A stretch of DNA of 64,000 nucleotides, from positions 18,244,129-18,308,128 of the forward strand of contig CM031864.1 of the NCBI GenBank assembly GCA_018697195.1. The letters run 5' to 3'. Origin of the DNA: Certhia americana. Its lineage: Eukaryota; Chordata; Aves; Passeriformes; Certhiidae. The notes beneath the pieces are model-generated. The model was not told where the DNA came from. It ran no database searches and saw only the letters and a program-made list of their open reading frames with translations. Both the position numbers and the translations under genes were made by a program. Of the stretch, positions 27,601 through 41,200 are shown piece after piece. The first letter of the stretch is position 1. The number at the start of each line of letters is the position of its first letter.

Positions 27601-30600
27601 GACTTGTTTTCTTGTACCTTTACAATATCCTAAACCAAAAGGTAGGTAATACCTCTGTAACACTATAAAAATAGTAGTTTTGAGATGAGATCATGAGGCA
27701 AATATATTTCTTGCTTAAAAATAGATGATATTGCTATCTATTATTAATAGATGTATTTTATATTTTATCTTTTTTTTTTTTTTTTCATTTGGAAAGCTTT
27801 TTTTCTCACAACTCAGATATCAATGCTTTATTTTTATTCTCAAGTCTGATATTTTTAAAAGCAGAAAATACCAATATTAAATTCACCTGTATTTAGTGTT
27901 TTTATATAAGGTTTTTTGTAAAGGATAAAGAAAAATATTGGTAAGACTGCTCTATCAAAAATTTTTGCATCACAAGTATTTAAGAAGCAAAAGTAAGAAT
28001 ACTATTATTAGATTTAAGATCTGTTATAGAAAATACTGCATCTGCCTAGTAATGTGCTTTTATAGAGAGAATATATGGAATAAGAACTGTTCCTGGGAGC
28101 TGTGTAGTATCCAAGACACATCTTTTAAGATGCATAAAGCATAGATCTGGGCTATTTTTAATGTTTTTTGCCTTCTTTTTACCTTTCCTGCATCTCCACA
28201 TTGATTTTCTGCCAGAAGCACACTACTGTAGGTAATTCTGGCACTTTGTCAAGTAGGGAGGACTGCTAGGAATGCACAGCTCTGATTTTAGGAGAAGATT
28301 TAAGAAAAGGTTTGAAATGTAAGTCTTTTCCTCTTGGATTTACATTGGCCTTGAAGCGTGTTATGTATATGCTATGTTATGACAGGGTATTAATATTGAT
28401 CATACCTATGAGGCATGTGTTGGGTATAGCTTATGAATGCTTACATAGAAACCCCTTGCAATTTAACACTTGAAAGGTGTTTTTATGGATTTATGTTCCT
28501 TTCATATGAAAGTTTTGTTTATAAAACTTGGGAAGTTGTGTTAACTAAGAACATTGTATAAAGACAGTATGTGGGATGATGTAGAATATTTTCTGCCTTT
28601 AGAGCAAGTAGGATAAGTGAGCTTGCTTGTTACATGGTTTTGTAATCTGAATGACTGTAGATGTAATTAGCAAAGGAAGATTATTTGTGTATGCAGCACT
28701 GTGCTGCAGGCTTCTTTTGGTCCAGTTCCCAAGCCTTCAGTGACATGACCCACAGCTGTAACTGCTGTTACAGAGACTAGAAAGTGCTCTGGCCAGCTCC
28801 TGCCCTCAGCCCTTGGAAGGATCCCCCCAAGAGTAACCTTGCTCCTTCACATGACAGAAGGGACAGACTATGGCCCCTTTCACTGAGGGCCAGAGTCGTG
28901 GGATAAAGGATGGAGAAGTGACGCTGCATTCTTGTAGAGACCACCCAGACTTCCCCACCCTTGCAAAAAATGTTGCTGTTCTCTATGAACAGAGAAGTCA
29001 AGGGCCTGCAAGCTTGCAGGTAAATTTACAGATGTTTTCTACACAGCAGTCTTCAAGTAGAATCAGAGAGGAGATTGTAGGTGAAATCCCTTGCTCTAGG
29101 CTTTTAACAAACAGTCTTTACTGAGATAACATAGCTTTAGTAAAATCGTCTCTCCAGCAATACATAGCAAGAGTAAATTTTTCTCTGTCTGGAGTGTGCT
29201 TGTACAGTCACTGTTTTGAAGGAGTTGTTCCTGGAATATTTTCATGAACCTTTTTGGAAAACATTGGGAGGTTTGTGGTTTCTGCTTGAGCAGTAGTAGT
29301 TGTTGGGACCTGAGTTTTCTATAGTGACTGGAAGATCTCCGCTTTCCAAAACAAGATATAAACATTCTAACCTCTGGAAAAATAAGATTAAAAAGACCAA
29401 GTATCCCTGAACTAAATTTCCTTTTGTTGAAAAAAACAGACACTTAAATTTGGAAGGCTACTGTGGATGCCAAGATGTCTTGTTCTTGTCTTGCATCATC
29501 TCTGTGATGAGCTCTTCTGAGCTCATGATGTGATGGGGGAGCATGGAACAAACCTTAAGCTTTACTGTTCAGTTTTTGCTATGAAATTATTATAGCTCAA
29601 TGGTCTATGAATAGCCTGTTCTAATACAAGATTTTTCTTCCTGACCTGAAAAATGAATGTAATGTTTTGAGTCAAAACTAATGTATGTTCATATAAGCCC
29701 TTCTACCCATTCTTTTATTTTTGTTCATTAGGGTATCAGTGATTTTAGAACTGTGAAAGGTTTTTGATAATCAGATTAAAAATCTGTCTCTGTGCTCCCT
29801 GATCACTATGAAGTGCTTTAAGGATTACTGACTTGCCTGCCTGTTTTTCTCCCCAGGCAGCTGTTAGCTCGCAAATCTGCTTGCAGCACTTATTTTCTTT
29901 TCACAGAGAAGAATCTTCCATCCACAGTGAAAAAAAAATGCACAGCTTTTTAGTCATTAATATTGAAGAGTCTGAATTAAAAACTATTCCTAAAATCCTA
30001 ATGGAAATATCTGCTGCCTAAGTGAAAATTTTATGAGAAGAGTCAATCACCTGTAAAACAAGTTTTTCTTAGAATGGTGGTTTTGTTTGAGGCTAATTAT
30101 GTGTCCAGTAACCAATCATTTCATTTTATTGCAGAGGAATGGAAAGAGCCTGTTCAACTGCTGTTTCTGCTGGGTTTGCTTCCAGGAAAGTTGCTTAAGA
30201 TACTTTAACCAGGTATGCTTTGTCATCTCTGTCCCTGAGCCTACTGTGGATACCTGACTAATGGTTGGTGCCTGATCCTTAGCATGGCTAAAAAGCCACA
30301 GCCAGTGTGTGCAGGCCAAAGCTTCCTGCTGGCTACCTAAATCAACAAAAAAAAAGCCTCCAAGTGTAGATGAAACTTGGTGCAAAGAAACAGGGAATTG
30401 ACAAATATGCAAGGTGCTAGATTTTAGAAAACTTGCTAAAACAGCTTGAGATAGTCAGCCCTTTGAGAGGGCCACTTGCTATTTCTGTAGGTAAGACGAC
30501 TTTATATTTTGTTGAGTTGTGCCAGACAGACTCCTGAAACACAGAGAATCCACGGAGGAGGAAGCAATGAAGAATTAGGAAACATACCTGGAGATGTGAT

Positions 30601-33600
30601 ATTAAACTAGTTATGGTGTTTTCCACCTGAAAATCCTGGATAAAGAAATTTAAATTTATTTAAATTTAAATTTTAAAATAGTGATTTCTAGTGCCGGTAT
30701 CAGTAGATCTGGAAATACAAACCATGATGATAGCAGTCTTGTTTAAACAATGTTTCAATTGGAAATGGATGATTTCTGACGTACAGCAGTTTTACAGATA
30801 CTTGACACCTTATTTTATCTTCCCAATTCTTTTCTCCAAATATGTTCCTGATTTGCATTAATAAATGTAAATAGTTAGTTTTTGTCTTTGTCATTGCCTT
30901 GTTTTTATCACCGGGGACTGTGATATTCTTAATGTGAAAGGGAATCATATGTTCACACTGATTCCACTCTCTGACTGCTGAGTTCTTTGTTTTCATTGCT
31001 GAGGATAGTAGTGAAGTAAACGAGACAATTCTGATAAAGAGTCTGACTTTTCCTCTTAAGTAGGTACATAAATTAGGTTTAATCTTGGACAGTTACGAAG
31101 AGAAAATTTTCAATTTAGTTCATCCTGGATTACTCACTTGTGCAGTGAAAACTCTGAATTTAGAGGCTTACATTTTCTAGGTAGGTCTTACATTCAGTGA
31201 CTTGGTGAGGAATATCAGAGTTCATTTTGTCTCCAGGCTTTCCATTTGTAGACACCCTTTCCCCTCGGCTTGGCTTCCTGCCTTTCAAAGAGATATCCAG
31301 CATCCTAGTGTTTACTTTCTCCAGCTGTTGTCTGCTATGTGTTTGCAAAAAGAATTAATGACTGTAATGTTCTTCCTTTTGTTTCAGAAGGCTGTATTGT
31401 AGCTCTTGTTCCCTTAAAAGATTTCCTGTTTCCTAATCTATTGTTGGCAAATTTCTGTTTTATATGAGTTGTGGTTTTTAATCTAATGATTATAATAAAG
31501 TGTTTGCTTTTGTTTTGTTTTTTGAATATTTTTTTAACAGAGGTGATGGTAGTCCACATGTTCCAAATCCAGGGTGATTTGGACAACAGGTAGAGAAGGA
31601 AAAAAGCAAGAACAGACCACAAGATTTTAATAGAATTTTAATCTGTATGAAATTTAAACATTGGTCTTGTGTTATTGCATCTCATAGAATAATTCATTGG
31701 TCTAATTATTTATTTATATTTTTTCCTGCATAACTAATCTGTTCAAAGCTATTGCTTAAAAAAAAAAAAAAAGACTACAATTGAAAGTCTCAGTCTGATT
31801 CTGTAAAATCTGGCCAAATGTAAAAGAGAAAAGAAAAAAAGAAGGAAAAAAAATCTGCAGTTTTAAGCAGTTTTGACATATTTATTGATTAACAGAAGTA
31901 GTGAATTCTTGAGAGAATTGAGAAATCTGAGATTGGTGGAAGCTGCTGGGAACAACCTAGAAATTTCTCACAGATGTTGAACATGGACCTGACAATAGGA
32001 CTTGGGAGGGATTAAAAAATTATACCTGTGTTTCTAACATTTTCTTAAAGAAGTCTTCTTTAAATTCAGATTATTTTTTTTTGGTAACCTGAAATGTGGA
32101 ACAGCTGTTGCAAAAGTTGGTCCAAAGATCATTGTGTTCATTAGCATTCCTTACTATTTACTATTCTTTTGCTTTTTATTCTAGTATTACTTTCACTATA
32201 ATGGAAAGCATATAATTACCTGAAGCACTTAAAAAAAAAAAAAAAAGAAAAGAAAAGATCCAATCACTTCTGCACTATTTTCTTCAACCTGTTGTTAAAC
32301 TGCTTAGGTAATTTAAATTCTTTCTGTTCTTTCATTCACAAGTTTAATCAGGATTAAACAGAGTACTTTGTTTTCCCTCTGAGAACTTGCAGATGAGAAA
32401 CAGGTGCTGGAGGAAGTAACCCGGGTGATAGAATATGCAAGCTTCTTTCTTCCCATGCTCTATTATGTTATCTAAGAGTTCTTTTCGGGCTGCAGTACCA
32501 TCCTGCACGTGGGATTTAACACCGACTTTAATACTTGCATGCATCCCTGAAGCGACTCATTCTCTGCAGGCTCAGTTAAGTTTTGTTGAGCTCTCCTGGA
32601 AGTTAACCGGAACAAGCCAAAGAACTGCTCTGTCATCTTCCCATCATGACAGAGTGCTGTGCTAGATGCTGGCAATTGTAACATTTGCAGGGATGATTGT
32701 TGGAGGAAGGGTAATGGAAGCCCAGTGTCCTGAGCAGATTGCAATAAGGACAATTACATTCAGCCTTCCTAAATTTCTCTTGAATTTGCAGCTGGATCCT
32801 GTGCTAAACTGCGGTGTAGTGTTGCTATGTGCTGTTAAACAGTTCACTCCTTAGGCCGTTGCACTTCAGTCATGGGCAAAGTGATTCATGTGTGTGCATA
32901 ATCCATTAGCAACATTTGTAAAGCATTCCGGGTTCTGTGGCTGAAAAGTGCTTTCTGAATATAAAGTCACTATCCTTACTTGACGGTTCTGTTTGCCAAC
33001 ACTTGTCAAAATTACCACAGGTTTTTCATTTGGCTCTGATGGTTTCAGTATGTTCCAGATAAACATATCCAATCATCTCAAGTAAAACCTAGGAGATTGA
33101 AATTTTTCTTTTGTAAAAAGAATATACCGGTTTTTAATGTGGTTTGGGAATTATGAGATCTGTGTCTCTCTTGCTTTCTTAAGTTGTCTTAAGCACTCAG
33201 CTTTAGATACATCAAAATGCTCACATGTTCTCCCTTTACATCCTTGTTGCAGTGATTATTTTTAAAACACTGCAACTGGATAGTTTTGCTTGTCTGTGTC
33301 TGCTTTGGGTCCATCTGCAGCCAGTTGGCAAAGTGACTCCTCCAAAGTGCAGTGCCTGGGTTTCTAAAGGGGCTGCTGAGTAGGGTGTGGTTTCTGTGTT
33401 CATCAGCATTGTTGCTGCAGTGCAGCCTTCTGGGCTGTCAGTGAATTCAGCAGAGTGTGAGCCCCATTTCCTAGGACAGAAATCCTTCCCTGACACTGAA
33501 AGCCAGCAATTGTCTAGTGTAATAAACCAAAAGAAAGTCTGTCTAATGGCTGTGTATCCATGGCAGTTGGTTGTCTCCTAAACTTTGGGTGGAAGCCTAT

Positions 33601-36600
33601 CAGGATGTTTCAGTTAAATGCCTTGTGAAGAATGCACCTAGATAAAACCAAAATTCATGCATGCTATTGTAAAGCACAGTTCACTGCATGACAAACACTT
33701 TGTGCCTCACCCCATCAAGTACTTCTTTTTCCTCCCAAAAACAATACTTGTTTTAATGTTACTGGCATTCTAGATATAGAGCTAATTTTTCAATCCTCTT
33801 GAAAATACAAGGATAAAATGTTCTTTTGCAGTGAAATCATATTTTAAATATGTTTATTTTCCCTCTACAGACTTTATGTATGTGACAATAGGAAATAAAA
33901 TTCCTTAGGTCTTTACTTGTTATGTAGGATGAACCATGTAGGGAATAGAGTTGAATTCTTACTTTGACACCTTTCTCTTCTTCCCTATCACATTAAGAAA
34001 AAATAAAAGGGGAGAAAAAGAGAAAATGAAAGGCAATTAAGCACGTGACTGGTGATTCTGTGCTTTTAAGCAGATGAATTTATGAACAACTCTCTGGACA
34101 TCTTCAGTTTGATTTATTTCAGAAATCCCATATAAGAACATTTTCTCACTAAATGCAGAAGTACTGAAAGCAACCCCAGTAATGATGTGATCATGATGCA
34201 ATGGGCACATAAAGCAGGATCCTTTTGATCCAACATGCCATGGACATGGAGCCCTTGTGTAACACTGTGATGCAGCAGGAAAGGACACCCGACTACCCTC
34301 TGAGGAGAAGGTTGTGTCCTGCCCACTGGATGAGAGCCATGGAGGGAGTAGATGACACAGAGAGTAAGAAGCAAGGAAACTTGAAAATTTTCTCCAGTAA
34401 GTCCAGACTGAAAATATAAGGTGGAATGGAAATAAAAGAAAGTTGTGCTTTTTGGGCTGCTTGGGAAAATTCCGGAGGTTATTGAAGGTTTCTTATGGAT
34501 AGTAATTAGCCTAGGAACCAAAAAGAACCATTTCTGTACTAGCTGTGATTAGAAGTGGAGGAGGAGAATATTCTTCATGTGTTTGTCAGCCACAGGACAA
34601 TAGTCTTTTTTTAACAAAGCTGCAGGAAGCACAGAGTCAGGCCTGGAAGCTATGAGATGAAACACTTGCACTGGAAAGAGGAGGATAAATGCCCTTGTAC
34701 AAGTTGCTGGTTATGTGCTCAGGCTTATCTCACTGGGGGGACTGGAATATCCTGTGACAAATGAGAGCAAGCCCGTTCCTCATCTATGAAACAACAGGGA
34801 GGGGTGAAAGCCAGACAAGATCAGCAGAAAAATGAGTAGAAGTAAATTGTTCATGGATAAATGTCATCTGGAAGTTTGGAAGTTCCAAAGGACCAGCAGG
34901 GCAACAGTTTGGAACAGCTCCAAATGTAAGGCCTGGGAGAGGAGAGGGGAAGCCTAAGTGATTTAAAGAGTGATTTTCTCTTTCCACTTAAGAGAAAATT
35001 TGCATAATATGCTAATCTGAAATAAGCACTCGAGTGGCTGAAAGTCCCTTCCAGTCTTGTATGTCGTCATCTCTTCAGTGGGGCCTGACAAGGCCCGTCT
35101 TGCTCTCATTTCCCACCATTTGAGAGTCATGATTCAACTCTCTCACCAGACAATTAACTGTTGAACAGCAGCCACACTCATTGCCTCTTACTACCACTGG
35201 ATTTTGTTTTCTGAGGGGCTTCCACTGGCATCAGTGACACTTGCAGGCTAAGACACTTAAAGATCCAGCCTGAGCTGCACTACACTGCACTGGGGGGTAG
35301 CTGACCAGGGCACCACCAAGAGAGTTGGCAGCAATAAGATCAGATCAGGCTGAAAATACCAGCAGAGCAGAAAAAGCTGAACTGGGATGAGAGACCAGCA
35401 TGTCTCCTCCTTCCTTTTTAAGAAGATTCTGTTGCTATGGCAATTTTCTCTTCCCCAAGCTCATTTTATGAAAGCAAGCGCTAGAATGGAGGATTGAATT
35501 CAGCTTTTACACAAAGTAGCAATTATTCTCAACAACTGGAGAACTTACAGCCTGGATCTGAGCCACAGCGCCTTTCTCATGAAACTACCAGGTCACTTTT
35601 TCCAAGACCTTTGACATTTTGTGTTGTGAGGCACAGAAGGATATATTCTTTAAAAAGGTTTTTTTTGCATACTGTGGTATTTGGAAATATGTAAACATTC
35701 ACATTCCCTATTTATTCATCCTGACACTGAAAAATCAGTGTCTAGTTCCCAGGCCCCAAGCCAGAAGAGGCTTGTGTTCTTCAGAGAGGTGTTGATATGA
35801 GATGGCCACTTGCTGGTGCAAAGATAAATGCTGATTACAACCCACTGTCTCCCATGCTTTCTGACCAACTCTGTGCTATCAATGTCATCATTAATTGTTT
35901 GTCACCAGACCAGAGACTACCATTCTAAAAGGTCAATTAATTAGACAAAGAGAAAAATATAAGAGCTATGATGTGTACATAAGGATCAGACTGAATCTCT
36001 TTCTACCTCAGTGTTCCATCTTCATCAGTGATTGTGAGTAAATGCTAAGGTAGAAAAAAGGAAACTTCCCTTCTTCTGTGCTGTTTCTGAGTCTGTTTTC
36101 AGCCTAGGGACTTCCTGAGCTGTGTGTTTTCTTTGTGTTTAATAACTCTCAGCAGATTCCTTTTCCCTGAAATTCTCTATCTCTGTTGAGCTCATGTGAA
36201 CTTTTAGCAGCTAAAGCATCCTTTGCCTAGCAGTTCACAGTTTACAGATTTATGGCAAGAAGAAATATGATCTGTTTTCAAATTTGGCTCCTACTTCATA
36301 CTGTCCTGCCCCTGCCTGGTCTTTTTTCTGGAAGGAGCAGTGAGCTATCTAACCCTACATAGCCTCTGAATTCTCATAAGCCGGAAGCCCTCTGGCTGCA
36401 TCTTCCTTCAGTTATGTCTTTTCCAGACAGAAGACATTCCATACCTTTTGGATCATTTCTGCTGCTCTTCTCTCAAATATTTTCAAATCCACTAACGCTT
36501 TTGTACATGTACATATATTGTGTAGAAACACGTATTTAAATAACTTACCTCTAAATGTTACCAGGTTCTTAACTGACCATGGTCTACCATCTTAGACTTC

Positions 36601-38160
36601 ACAACCATCTTTAATTTGAAAGGCTTTGAATTATTGCACATATCTTGTAATTTTAAACTTAATGGGATACCTAAGCTTTTTAGTCCAAAATGATTTGCAA
36701 ATATAGGTAATAACTTCTTTGTGTTAGGTGTTCCTTGATGAGTGAGAATGAAAAATCACTTGAGCTCATTTCTGTGCAATGCTGAGTTTCATGGAAATGT
36801 ACACTAGCATAAATGTTTGATGTGTTTTGTTAGTGAGAACATGAAAATTTCTATGTGGCTGGAGGGGATCAGGGCATGGGGTCTGTATGAGAAACTTGAG
36901 AATTGTGAGGCAAGTGTATGGAAAAAGATTTTAGGCTGAATCCTCCAAATATTTTTTTTCTTCCTCAGGAATGTATTTTTGCTAAAAGGTAGAAATCACT
37001 TGGCTTAGTCTCCCAGTTATGCTGGTAAGATTCTTGCTTCATATAAGTCTGACTAGTCTTGTAGACTTCATCAGTTCATTAATTTCTTTCTCTCTCTTAT
37101 TCATTCTAGAATGTTAGGTTATTACCTGGCTGCCTTTATTTCTTGAGTACTATCATTAGGTAATACTTACATGATCTGTTTAAGTTGTAACTGCTATAAA
37201 TGCCATTTTTTATCAGCTGGTTTGTAACACAACAAATGCCTGTTCAGGTAGTGTTCTGTCTCCAGCGTCATTTTTAGTCTTTCCAAGATAACCGTCTAGT
37301 TAATAAATATCAGAAATTCTTTTCATTGCACATTCTTTGAATACCAAAGTGGCTACTTCAAGAGTGCAAACAAATGAGTATTTATTTTAAGTTTGGAAAC
37401 AATGTTTGTACAAGCTCACGTGCTTTTTTAGCATTCTTTTTAATTTTTAAAGCACATTTTTTGAAATTTATAATACAGAATCTCTGTTTAATTTATTGGC
37501 AAAATTTATACTGACCTCACCAGATCAGGATCTGCTCTGTGAATTTAGTGCTTAAGGGAGAAAAACAAACTTAGAAAACGCTTTTCTAGTTTGTGTCACA
37601 GTTCCCTGTCTGTTTAATGGGACTGATGAAACAGACTGAACTCACAGCATGTTATAAAGAGAAATCTGTCCATGTCTGAAATACGCAGTGACAGCTATGA
37701 ATGGAAGACAGAGGGAGTGTGATGTGAGACCATCTCCCCTCTGCCTGTGTCCTGGGCCAGCAGGGCTGGCACTGGCAGCTCTCCTGCCACTGCATCCTGG
37801 GATGTTCCGGTGTGATGGCATCCTGCCAGGGAAGGAACAGCGGCAGGATAAAAGAAAGTGAGCGCAGAAAGCTTTTTCTCCTATTTAGGAATGAAGAGAA
37901 CTTGCTTGTTTAAATATTTTTATGCTTCGAGTTTATGTAGAGTTCATTGGTGTCTCTGATGTTTTCATAGAGTAGACAATAAATCTATGGTCTTTATCTA
38001 TACTTTTTCCATCTATGGATACATTTGCTAATATGTAAAGATTATTTACAGAATTTACAGAATGTCACTGTTTTTTTCTTTACTATCAGGGGAAAAATGC
38101 CTATTTTTAATGTAAATAATAACCACAATGAAGAGGTGAACAATTTTTGATGGCATTTAA

Positions 38161-38206
<46 letters not shown>

Positions 38207-41200
38207 TCTTTCCCTTTTTCCCTTTCTTTCCCTCTTTCCTTATCTCTCTTTTTTTCTTTCTTTTCATACAATGTCATAGCTTTGCTATGCTACAGAAATT
38301 GCTCAGCGGTAAAACTGAACACTACAGAAATAAATCTCTTTGCTTCAGATATCTGAAATTATTTTATATTTTGAATTCTAAGTAAGAAAAACCAGACTTT
38401 TAAACAGGAAGGATTTTCAATAGGCTGGTATAATTCACTTTCAGCAAACCCTATAAGTGTTCTTTTTTCCCCACTTCCAGGTGAAGCAGAAAGCAATGTA
38501 AGCACCATGTACATGTTTGGGTTTATAAATTCCTTCAGAATAGTAATCCCTTGCACACTGTGGTTCTTACTGACCATATCAGATGTGACTAAAGTTTTTG
38601 TGGTGTAATCTGCCTTCTAATAGTTTGAGTAAAGGGAAACTACTCATAAGGATTGCTGGTAAAACCCAGAATATGTTTCATGTATCATGAGTGCTGCTTT
38701 TCTTAGCTGGTATTTTGGACATAGTTTCAAAACCTTGCTGAGGAGTTCCATAAATGGGACATATATGTTAATTTATGCACAAGTGTGAAAATAATAAAGT
38801 CCATGAATGTAAATATTCTATCCTCCCCACCTGTCTGGGCAAGTTTCTACAAAGTGATATAATGTAAAATTCTCAATACATTGAAAAACTGGGAGTGCCC
38901 CAATTATCAGTTGTTCAGAGTGGGGTGGGGCACATGACCTTACAGTCACTGGTCTAGTCTAGGAAGCTTCATGAAAAGGTTTGTTTAATGGCTATGACCA
39001 TAAGCCTGAATTTCACTGAAGTGTTTGAATGAGGCATGTATAAAAGCTTTTTAATCATCAACCTTTAATAACTCAGTAAATACATAACTTCCTTTTTCCA
39101 CTTACATATTATGCCAGCAGTGTTGGAGATAGATAGCCAGTGAGTTTGGATAGTGTGACTCCAGGTGTTCTCTGGCAATTGTGTCACATCCGTTCACAAA
39201 TTGTGGGGTAGAGAACTTCGGTGTTTCAAAATAAACCGGAAAAATGAGGCTTCAGGAATTTGTTTAGTCACTACTGTAACGTTTGCTAATGGAAATTATG
39301 TAGAAAAACTCTTTGAATTTAGAAGCATGGCAATTATACTAATTTAAAATAAAATTGCCATATTATGCAAAATAACTCTTTATATTCATAAAGTCAGAAA
39401 CATTGCTTTTTGCAAAAAAAAAGCACTTTGCTGAAGTTAAATCTAGATTATGAGTCCTCTCTCACTGCATTATTACCTTATGTCATTTCAGCATGCATAC
39501 ACAGCTACAACCATAAATGGGACAAATTTTTGTACATCAGCAAAGGATGCTGTCTGTATTTTGGAAAGGAATTCTGCTAAACTTGCATCTATTAATTGTT
39601 ATGGAGATTTTCTCCTATTTTTAGGAAAGGTAAGAGTAAATAAAAATAATTTTTCTGTAAAAATGAAGTGAAAAATTAGGTTTGATTATCTTTTCATGTA
39701 CCTAAAGTAAATAAAGTTTATTTTCATTAAATTCAATGTTGTCAATGCTATAAAATAAGCTTGGAAGAGAAGAAAATTTGAGGAATTTAACTTCACAGAG
39801 TTATTTAGTTGTATGATAGCAGTGTCCTTGGAGCCGCTCTGGTATTTCCAATTGCATCAAGTCTTTGGTAAATACATGGCAAAAGGTTTCCTCTGCCCTA
39901 TGATATTTACACATGGAATTGAACATGAAGTGTCACAACTATGTGATCCTGGAAACTGCTTAGCTGTTTCCCAGATGAGATGTGCTCTTAAAATACTGGC
40001 AGTAATGTATTTGCCTCAGGATTTGGGAGGATTGGGTTTTATCTGAGAAACATTTCTACATGATTAATGAGGCTGCACTTCTCTCTCACTGCCCTTTACA
40101 GGTGTTTGTTGTCTGCTTTACAGTTTTTGGAGGATTGATGGCATTCAACTACCACCGGGAGTTGCAAGCTTGGGTAGTTCCTCTGTTGCTGGTTGGATTT
40201 TTTGCCTACCTGATGTCCCACAGCTTTCTGTCTGTGTTTGAAGTGACAGCAGACGCCATGTTCCTTTGCTTTGCTATTGATATGGAAACAAATGATGGAA
40301 CTGCAGAGAAGCCATACTTTGTGGATCAGGAGCTGCTGGTAAACCCCACTGATTACAGCAAAGATATTTGAGACATTCTAAGCTTTTAAGCACTTTTTCT
40401 TTGCCCAAGACCTAGTAATCTAACCCACAACCCATGCTAGTTCCTTTCCAACACCTTAGAACAGGGTAGACTCAGGGATACAGTACATTAATTTATAAAC
40501 TGAAGTAAATGGCTCCCTCTGACTCCTGTGTGCTAGCTACAAACTGCTGCCTTCTTTTAGAGCATATTCTCTAAGTAATGGTTGACTATTTAGGCCTAAT
40601 TACATATATCTTCAATATGTTGTTGGCAATTAAAAGATTTAAATAAATAGATGAGCTAGCTGCAGAAATTGATCCACGGGGTGTCCTAAGATTAGTGCTT
40701 ATATTTCTTGTGACTCACTGTACACTGATGAGAAAAAAACAAACAAGTAGCAGGTCAGGGATCCATTCCACATCCTCCAGATGCTATAGTTCTGAACAAA
40801 CTTCATGCAAATCTGAGTTGCTCTGCTTCATACCTTTACAGATTCTTTTGGTAAAACATTGTCTTCTATCTCTTGATTAAACTCTTCTGCCTCTGGACAG
40901 CTTATTCTGTATCTTTACCCTTGTAATTACTGTACTGTGTTACCTTCAGTACTTAGCTAATAGTGATGTAGTGCTGTAACTGAAGCCTTTGAATATATAT
41001 GTGTCATCCTCTTCTAATTAAGAGAATATCTGAAGATGCAGACATTTTTTCCTTTTGTGCTATTTTTGAGACTTCTGTCTTTTCCTTCACAAACTACACA
41101 ACAGAGAAAATCTTAGTGATCCATGAAAATGAATAACCAGCAGCCAGAATAGCTCATATGACACAAATGTTCTGGATGGATTTCTTCAGGACAATGTCAG

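Larger units (their letters stand above)
30213..39491 (+). other. SLC44A3 intron 12
   Basis: About 9.3 kb, the longest intron fully inside the window. It contains an A/T palindrome (30646-30673), A-runs (31758-31772, 32231-32246) and a CT-rich microsatellite (38161-38264). Short open frames lack recognisable homology. Confidence 0.6.

Noticed and set aside
35037..35070. Possible CR1 end (agtcccttccagtctt)
   Set aside because: Only a short partial resemblance, without the flanking CR1 sequence seen at the other three sites.
38147..38356. Open frame with a long Leu/Ser repeat
   Set aside because: It is a direct translation of the CT microsatellite.
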